A stretch of 44,607 nt of DNA, taken from contig JADLHJ010000099.1 of assembly GCA_020848835.1 (NCBI GenBank), positions 1-44,607 of the forward strand, read 5' to 3'. Origin of the DNA: Candidatus Hydrogenedentota bacterium (GTDB taxonomy: Bacteria > Hydrogenedentota > Hydrogenedentia > Hydrogenedentales > SLHB01). Below the pieces are notes generated by a model that was not told where the DNA came from, searched no databases, and saw only the letters and a program-made list of their open reading frames with translations. The position numbers and the translations under genes are program-made. Positions within the stretch are counted from its first letter, which is position 1; every line of letters starts with the position of its first letter. Of the stretch, positions 40,431-44,607 are shown piece after piece.

Positions 40431-40683
40431 CGTGGTATACATCTTGTGCGCGTTGACCAGCGCGGCTTGCGCCGTATTGCTCACACGCGGCTTCCTGCGA
40501 ACGCGAGAGCGGCTCCTGCTCTGGAGCAGCCTGTGCTTCATCCTGCTCGCTATCTCAAATGTCTTGCTTGTTATCGATCTCGCCCTGTTGCCGCGAACAA
40601 TCGATCTATCGGTGATTCGCACGGTGCCCGCTTTCCTGGGCGTGTGCGTACTGCTCTTTGGCCTAATCTGGGAGTCGCGCTAA
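40423..40683 (+). CDS. Small membrane protein, DUF5985-like (first of a pair)
   Basis: 86 residues with three TM helices: VVYILCALTSAACAVLLTRGFL, LLLWSSLCFILLAISNVLLVIDL and TVPAFLGVCVLLFGLIWE. The RTRERLLLWSSLCF cytosolic loop and the IWES end match my memory of DUF5985 (small proteins of Acidobacteria, Bacteroidota and planctomycete-like genomes). ATG 40423 overlaps the winged-helix gene by eight bases. The stop codon overlaps the next gene by one base (TAATG). No function is known for the family. Confidence 0.75.
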   Translation: MGSVVYILCALTSAACAVLLTRGFLRTRERLLLWSSLCFILLAISNVLLVIDLALLPRTIDLSVIRTVPAFLGVCVLLFGLIWESR

Positions 40684-40952
40684 TGTTAGATTTCCTTTCC
40701 GGCGCGATCATGACCGCCTGCCTGGCCTGCGGCGTGTTTTTCTTTAAATCCTGGCGCATAGGAAAAGACCGCCTGTTTCTGTGGTTCGCGCTCGCATTCT
40801 GGGTACTCGCCGTAGAGCGGTGGATGCTCGTTTCCGTGGAACCCGAGAATGAAATGCGCTACTCCGTCTACACGTTTCGGCTCATCGCCTTCGCCATTAT
40901 TGCCCTCGCAATTATCGACAAGAACCGAGGCGGCGGCCATCGTCCGGAGTGA
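40683..40952 (+). CDS. Small membrane protein, DUF5985-like (second of a pair)
   Basis: 89 residues, paralogous in layout to the preceding protein: FLSGAIMTACLACGVFFFKSW, KDRLFLWFALAFWVLAVERWML (same RxxLxLWxxLxF loop motif) and YSVYTFRLIAFAIIALAII. A short hydrophilic tail (DKNRGGGHRPE) ends in the cytosol. ATG 40683 shares one base with the upstream stop codon, so expression is coupled 1:1. The pair probably forms a heteromer. No function is known. Confidence 0.75.
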   Translation: MLDFLSGAIMTACLACGVFFFKSWRIGKDRLFLWFALAFWVLAVERWMLVSVEPENEMRYSVYTFRLIAFAIIALAIIDKNRGGGHRPE

Positions 40953-40958
40953 CATGAC

Positions 40959-41130
40959 GTGGTTTCCCTTGAAGCCATCGCGGGTCCCGGCACCGACATC
41001 GTGGTCGACGCCACAGCCGGACCCTACATTCCCACGATACTTTCTACTCCGCCGACAATATCATCATCAGCGGCACAACCTCTTCCACCACGCCTGCTGT
41101 TAGCGGGCTTGGCATAGTCGGCTGCATGTT
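40959..41130 (+). pseudogene. Possible frameshifted gene remnant
   Basis: GTG 40959 with GGAG nine bases upstream opens a short frame beginning VVSLEAIAGPGTDIVVDATA, stopping at 41117. Around 41035 the plausible coding frame switches by one base, reading HDTFYSADNIIISG and then a glycine/small-residue stretch TPAVSGLGIVGC. Together this looks like the decayed C-terminus of a secreted protein with a sorting-type hydrophobic end. Alternatively the 52-codon frame is a genuine small gene. Low confidence. Confidence 0.25.
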
Positions 41131-41482
41131 TTCCGCACACCCAGCGCGGTTGCTATGGGGGTGCCATGCCCTAGCCGGTCGCGCTGTTTGCTCTCATACC
41201 GTAGCCCATCGCGTTGCACTCTTCTCACCAAGGATCGCACGGATCGGAACGTTTGGGAAACAAGGGGTGCAGAGGCGTAACAGACGCAGATCATGCCTTA
41301 AATGCCTGGCTACATTTCGTGATGAATTATGTTTTGCACTTGGTCGTTGAATCCGCATGCGAAACGACCCGAGTTTGATTGACATGCGACAACAAAACTG
41401 TGATTTACGAACGACCATGGCCACGGTCGCGTAGTATTGTTGGGAACGATCGCGTGCTCGGGAACGAGACAGGGCCATACGC
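41131..41482. other. Intergenic stretch without a recognisable gene
   Basis: No open frame with coding character, no RNA gene and no clear promoter or hairpin could be identified. It may be further decayed remnant sequence. Confidence 0.5.
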
Positions 41483-42037
41483 CTACGCGGCGCTGACGTC
41501 TGAAATCGCAGGTGTATTCCCTGCGTCGTGCGTTATTGCGGGCGGACCTTCTTTTGGCCACGCATCAGCGACTTCGCCAACATTTCTTGCTACCAAGTAG
41601 CAATAGACGATCTCAATGATAATGCCAAACAAGTTTATGACAATATCGAACGTAGTGTCTGCATTTGAAATTCCGTAAAGCTCAGCGGCAATGAAAACCG
41701 CCATGAGTAAGATCAACGGCGCGATGATAGCGACCAGCAATCGGATGCCTACCACCCACCCGATTGCGAAGTAACGTGAAAAAAACGAGTAGCCGTTTCG
41801 GCCTCCATTCCGTATATACGCCCAGAGAATTCCAGCCAGCACAATGACGTGGTAAATTGCGCTGCTCAGCAGTTCGACCGAACTGGATGATGGCTCGACC
41901 GATGCAAAATATGTTGAGGCGTAGACATCGAGTTGCATCAGGAAGGCAACAACAAAGTAATACGGCAGGGCTTCGTGGTCCGTCAATGGCCGCTCTTTCA
42001 GCATTGCCTTCAGTGCGTGCAAATTCCAGAAGTACAT
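41483..42037 (-). CDS. Polytopic membrane protein of unknown function
   Basis: 184 residues. ATG 42037 has GGAGG six bases upstream. Starts YFWNLHALKAMLKERPLTDHEALPYYFVVAFLMQL, a pattern (MYFWN..L...L....L.....) I associate with small membrane proteins of unknown function in gammaproteobacteria and planctomycetes. Four TM helices: YYFVVAFLMQL, AIYHVIVLAGILWAYI, LVAIIAPLILLMAVFIAA and IVINLFGIIIEIVYCYLVA, then a polar tail (NVGEVADAWPKEG...). A remnant with a related C-terminus lies at 42495-42719. Downstream on the minus strand is empty sequence. Confidence 0.7.
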   Translation of the reverse strand: MYFWNLHALKAMLKERPLTDHEALPYYFVVAFLMQLDVYASTYFASVEPSSSSVELLSSAIYHVIVLAGILWAYIRNGGRNGYSFFSRYFAIGWVVGIRLLVAIIAPLILLMAVFIAAELYGISNADTTFDIVINLFGIIIEIVYCYLVARNVGEVADAWPKEGPPAITHDAGNTPAISDVSAA

Positions 42038-42166
42038 GCTCGCCTCCATCCCTAGATTTCCGCCAATGTACCCAGAATACTATGTCGAGGAAGATTTTCG
42101 GCAAATTGTTTGACGCGCGTCACCAGCCAATTACACACCTTGATCGAACATATCCGGCAGAACGGC

Positions 42167-42172
42167 TATACT
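42167..42172 (+). promoter_or_regulatory. -10 box predicting a leaderless small mRNA
   Basis: TATACT at 42167-42172, six bases before ATG 42179; no Shine-Dalgarno and a poor -35 (TTGATC is 21 bases upstream). Confidence 0.35.
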
Positions 42173-42178
42173 CTTTGC

Positions 42179-42358
42179 ATGTCCGATTCCGAATCTACAG
42201 AGTCCGCGTTGACAAGCTGGACGCCGGAGCAAATCGCGCTCGGCAAGAAATGGGTGGAAACGTGGTCGCGGGCGGGCGAGGCGCTGGAGAAGATTCGGCG
42301 AGAAGAATTGCGGAATATCGACGGGTATCGTGCGATTGAGTTGTTGTGCGGTGAGTAG
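42179..42358 (+). CDS. Small hydrophilic protein, antitoxin-like
   Basis: 59 residues from ATG 42179: a short acidic Ser/Thr start, then TPEQIALGKKWVETWSRAGEALEKIRREELRNIDGYRAIELLCG, two amphipathic helices. I have a memory of similar short proteins (TPEQxxLGxxWVxTWxxAGxxLExIRREEL) in planctomycete-like and cyanobacterial genomes, where they precede PIN-type toxins; no toxin gene follows here. An in-frame TTG at 42110 would lengthen it, but the sequence there looks noncoding. If real it is an orphan antitoxin. Confidence 0.55.
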   Translation: MSDSESTESALTSWTPEQIALGKKWVETWSRAGEALEKIRREELRNIDGYRAIELLCGE

Positions 42359-42494
42359 GATTACACCGTCGAGCCAAGAGCACCGAAGCCTTGGTCGGGA
42401 CTCGTAGAGCAGCAGTATTGGTTCAAGTGGGCGGCCGATAATGGACGATGATTGTCTTAACTCTTGCGGTTGCCATTGTTGTTGATATTCAAGT

Positions 42495-42719
42495 CTAAGT
42501 CGCGCCTTCATCCAAAGAAGATGGGACACTCCGCAGCCATGTATTAGCCACTTCCTCAGCGTACTTTACCGTAAAAACAACGTAAAGCAACTGCATGGTT
42601 GTCAAGCCTTGCGCGTTCGGTCTCAACCCATTGCTAATTAGGCAAGACGTAAAGGAAGATTTTACCCGATAAACCAATTGCACCGGTAGCACAACGATCA
42701 GCGCTTGCAGGTAAGGTGG
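42495..42719 (-). pseudogene. C-terminal remnant of a membrane protein
   Basis: Continuing in the same frame directly after the stop codon of the zinc-ribbon gene (TAA 42720-42722), the minus strand reads PYLQALIVVLPVQLVY ... TMQLLYVVFTVKYAEEVANTW and stops at 42495. The end resembles IVYCYLVARNVGEVADAW of the membrane protein at 41483-42037, so it looks like the leftover C-terminal end of a paralogue. The rest of the 42359-42719 gap (42359-42494) shows nothing. Confidence 0.4.
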
Positions 42720-43829
42720 TTATACTGTGGCCTTGGCACTTCCGTACGCTACGTTGCACGGATATTTTCGAATGTGTTTCCATGCCGGGTAGTCTGTGTT
42801 TCTGTTCTCAGAGCATTTCCATCCTGCGTCCGATACTGACGTGGAAGTAAGCTGATCGGCAGTAGCTGGATTCACGCACATACTAAGATAGCTGTGAATT
42901 TCACATTTTATTTTACCATAATAAGCTTGCTCCATGCCTCTTGGTATATCAAATCTCATCCGCGCTGAAACCCGAAAACAGTACTCCGTTATTGCCGGAA
43001 GAACTAGTGGAACAGGGTCGAGACGCGCAAGCTTCATTTCGCGGCCGAAACGTTCGGCGATTGCGTTTAGCTGTTGGTGGATTTTCTGGTCTGCGTTGCT
43101 CTTCGCCTTTTGAAAGACCATGCCGAGTACACCGAGATGTCCGGCCAACGGAACTTTGAATGACTTGAGTTCCGCATATACCGTCCTGGATACAACTTGT
43201 GCCTTAAGATAGCACGATGAGCATAGTGGCCAACGAAACGCCGCCGGGAATTGCTGTTTATCCACCATATCTTGCCCTTCTAATAGTAAGCTAAAACAAT
43301 CTGATGTAAATTCAACCGCACAGTTTATTTCTTGCGTAGCATAACCATAAATATCACAACTATTACAGCTTACGCATGATCGCAATACTGGAAAAGGAAC
43401 ATGCGCACCAAGACTGACCATTAGCGCGTTTGTAAGATTTCCGAGCGAACTAGAGGACCGAAAAGTAGCAGCTAATTCTTCCAACACTTTGGGATTTATC
43501 CCACATACGCTAACGTCTGCTGCTTCGTGCAATAAGGCTTCTCTGCTGTCTCCGTAGAGAATATGGTCGCGTTTAATCTCCAAGTAATTGCCACAAAAAG
43601 GCGCAAGCAACCATGACTCTTTTCCAATCGCTGCGTCATTTCCGACGACTTCGAGCTTCTTTTTAGGTAGTGCATAGGTGGGCAAAACCTCGGATTGGAT
43701 GGGTATAGCGACCGCCGGAACGGTAATGACGCAACCGCAGTGTTTGCAGGCACCGCGCTGACCGGCATACTTCGCTGGTATGCTCAACGTGTGGCGGCAG
43801 GTGGGACACTCGTACCGAATCGCATCCAT
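42720..43829 (-). CDS. Zinc-ribbon protein of unknown function
   Basis: 369 residues. ATG 43829 follows AAGGGGA. The N-terminal zinc ribbon is CPTCRHTLSIPAKYAGQRGACKHC (CxxC, 15 residues, CxxC), like the ribbons of MJ0042/zf-type proteins, followed by a Pro-rich linker. The middle has several Cys pairs (SCVSCNSCD, WPLCSSCY), a Phe/Leu-rich domain, and FQKAKSNADQKIHQQLNAIAERFGREM, a helix. The last ~45 residues (from KCEIHSYLSM) look irregular, so the 3' end may be fused to foreign sequence next to the remnant downstream. The base composition is more AT-rich than in the neighbouring genes. No homologue is recognised; the ribbon may bind nucleic acid or act as a structural element. Confidence 0.65.
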   Translation of the reverse strand: MDAIRYECPTCRHTLSIPAKYAGQRGACKHCGCVITVPAVAIPIQSEVLPTYALPKKKLEVVGNDAAIGKESWLLAPFCGNYLEIKRDHILYGDSREALLHEAADVSVCGINPKVLEELAATFRSSSSLGNLTNALMVSLGAHVPFPVLRSCVSCNSCDIYGYATQEINCAVEFTSDCFSLLLEGQDMVDKQQFPAAFRWPLCSSCYLKAQVVSRTVYAELKSFKVPLAGHLGVLGMVFQKAKSNADQKIHQQLNAIAERFGREMKLARLDPVPLVLPAITEYCFRVSARMRFDIPRGMEQAYYGKIKCEIHSYLSMCVNPATADQLTSTSVSDAGWKCSENRNTDYPAWKHIRKYPCNVAYGSAKATV

Positions 43830-43872
43830 TTTTGGTCCCCTTTTGGGAAGCACGCTCCCGCGTCAATGGGAA

Positions 43873-43901
43873 AATATACGATTCCATCAAACCAAAAGCA
43901 A
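43873..43901 (-). promoter_or_regulatory. Promoter of the zinc-ribbon gene
   Basis: Minus strand TTGCTT (43896-43901), 17-base spacer, TATATT (43873-43878). Start near 43866, leader of ~37 bases. Confidence 0.5.
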
Positions 43902-44001
43902 TATGAAATAACGAAAAGACAATTAATATTGCCTTGAGGAGATGCTACAGGTGGCGTGTCACGTGAATTGAAGAGCGCTTAATCAATGGAACTGTCGGCG
44001 A

Positions 44002-44226
44002 TCAATTCTTTTCTCGGAGATATTTGGCGTGATTTTCCGCCCAATCCGAGGGGCGGTCGTGGGCTTTTCTGATTACGTTGGCGAGTCGCACCGACAATGG
44101 TAACCCGAGCCTTGCCGGAGTACTCTTGGCGTTTGCGGTTTCGACGCGCACTTCTTCTCCATCCTTCAATGGAGTGGGTTCGTCGAGAATGATTACTCCA
44201 TTTTCGAAATGTCCTTTATAAGTCAT
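44002..44226 (-). CDS. Orphan antitoxin-like protein (AF2212/DUF104-like start)
   Basis: 74 residues. YKGHFENGVIILDEPTPLKDGEEVRVE is the beta-hairpin signature of AF2212/DUF104-like proteins, often antitoxins of PIN-type toxins. The rest (ARLGLPLSVRLANVIRKAHDRPSDWAENHAKYLREKN) is helical and probably the toxin-binding part. ATG 44226 has GGGAG about six bases upstream. No PIN or other toxin gene lies downstream (43854-44001 is empty) or upstream, so it is either an orphan or has another role. Confidence 0.65.
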   Translation of the reverse strand: MTYKGHFENGVIILDEPTPLKDGEEVRVETANAKSTPARLGLPLSVRLANVIRKAHDRPSDWAENHAKYLREKN

Positions 44227-44342
44227 AGCGCGCTCCCACTCTAGGCATTCTAGACAGACGGCCCGCGAGATTTCACTTTGCGGTGTTTCGCCAGGCTGCA
44301 GGTTTGCAATCTCAACATTACTTTTTAGCTAACCATTGACAC

Positions 44343-44348
44343 TATACT
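44343..44348 (+). promoter_or_regulatory. -10 box upstream of the GT2 gene
   Basis: TATACT at 44343-44348, eleven bases before ATG 44360, with TTGACA at 44336-44341 too close to be its own -35 (a second, overlapping signal could start at the ATG). A very short leader without Shine-Dalgarno is predicted. Confidence 0.3.
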
Positions 44349-44359
44349 GCGCGGCGATT

Positions 44360-44607
44360 ATGGCAACCATCACTGTAGCGATATGTGCGCGGAATGCGCA
44401 GGGGATTATTGGGGCGTGTCTGGAGAGCATCCGGGGGCAGACTGTCGCGCCGGATGAGGTGATTGTTGCGCTGGATGAGTTGAGCGATCCGACGGCGGAG
44501 GTGGCGCGGGCGTTTGGGGCGCGGGTGATTGCGAGTAATGCGACGGGGTTGTATGAGGCGCGGAACGCGGTATTGAACGCGTGTGCGACGGATTACCTGG
44601 CGTTTAC
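44360..44607 (+). CDS. Glycosyltransferase family 2, N-terminal part (truncated by window)
   Basis: 82 complete codons are visible from ATG 44360. TITVAICARNAQGIIGACLESIRGQTVAPDEVIVALDELSDPTAEVA is the nucleotide-sugar-binding start of GT-A family 2 enzymes (ICARN...I..CLESI..Q......EVIV..D..SD.T), followed by RVIASNATGLYEARNAVLNACATDYLAF, the segment preceding the DxD motif, which lies beyond the edge. Acceptor and sugar cannot be inferred. Codons are GC-rich at the third position and different from the antitoxin-like gene next to it. Confidence 0.85.
   Translation, partial: MATITVAICARNAQGIIGACLESIRGQTVAPDEVIVALDELSDPTAEVARAFGARVIASNATGLYEARNAVLNACATDYLAF

Overview
The window reads as a chromosomal segment of an uncultured diderm bacterium with moderately high GC. 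Diderm character is shown by a secretin C-terminus, apolipoprotein N-acyltransferase (Lnt), several lipoproteins with lipoboxes, and exported proteins, together with the peptidoglycan genes murJ and a class A penicillin-binding protein. The style of the hypothetical proteins (a C-terminal YRxxxxxxP...VPxDPF...YSxG signature, Tat-exported sugar-isomerase-like TIM barrels, EF-hand secreted proteins, GALK2-like sugar kinase) resembles Planctomycetota / Candidatus Hydrogenedentota genomes. That placement is inference; no rRNA or other taxonomic marker is present.

Layout. 1-11.5 kb: tail of a secretin, lnt, a lipoprotein, an SDR oxidoreductase, murJ, an 8-EF-hand secreted protein, a eukaryote-type galactokinase, a GspF-N/TPR fusion protein, and a tight run of metallophosphoesterase, dGTPase-like HD hydrolase and a shortened purine nucleoside phosphorylase. 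11.5-20.3 kb (minus strand): AMMECR1-domain protein overlapping an exported Memo-like protein that has lost metal ligands, PBP1A, a VanZ-like protein, a lipoprotein of unknown function, a STAS/RsbW-type switch pair, and a GH36-like protein that appears to lack its catalytic acids. 20.5-25.6 kb: long-form SHMT, then an envelope group (coiled-coil protein, thioredoxin lipoprotein, SurA/PrsA-like lipoprotein, exported PrxQ peroxiredoxin). 25.7-32.5 kb: VAO-type flavoprotein overlapping CbiX, a secreted alpha/beta hydrolase, and a surface-glycan-like cluster of three SAM methyltransferases plus a GT39-type membrane glycosyltransferase. 32.6-35.4 kb: NfeD-flotillin operon with a His/Asp-rich loop and a small basic protein. 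35.4-40.95 kb: tadA, a planctomycete-style hypothetical, and a divergent pair of units: a coiled-coil MshEN (predicted c-di-GMP binding) protein with a TM protein and a Tat TIM barrel on one side, and a winged-helix protein with two small membrane proteins on the other. 41-44.6 kb: an accessory-looking, more AT-rich tail with gene remnants, a membrane protein, a zinc-ribbon protein, two small orphan antitoxin-like proteins, and the start of a GT2 glycosyltransferase.

Promoters of the sigma-70 type (-35 TTGnnn, 17-18 bp, often an extended TGn -10) can be read in front of many genes. In at least three cases the -10 box sits six bases before the start codon with no Shine-Dalgarno, which predicts leaderless mRNAs. 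The most interesting candidates for undescribed biology are the divergent MshEN / winged-helix-two-membrane-protein module, the exported ligand-poor Memo with its AMMECR1 partner, and the GspF-N fusion protein. No tRNA, rRNA, CRISPR array or intact insertion sequence was seen.
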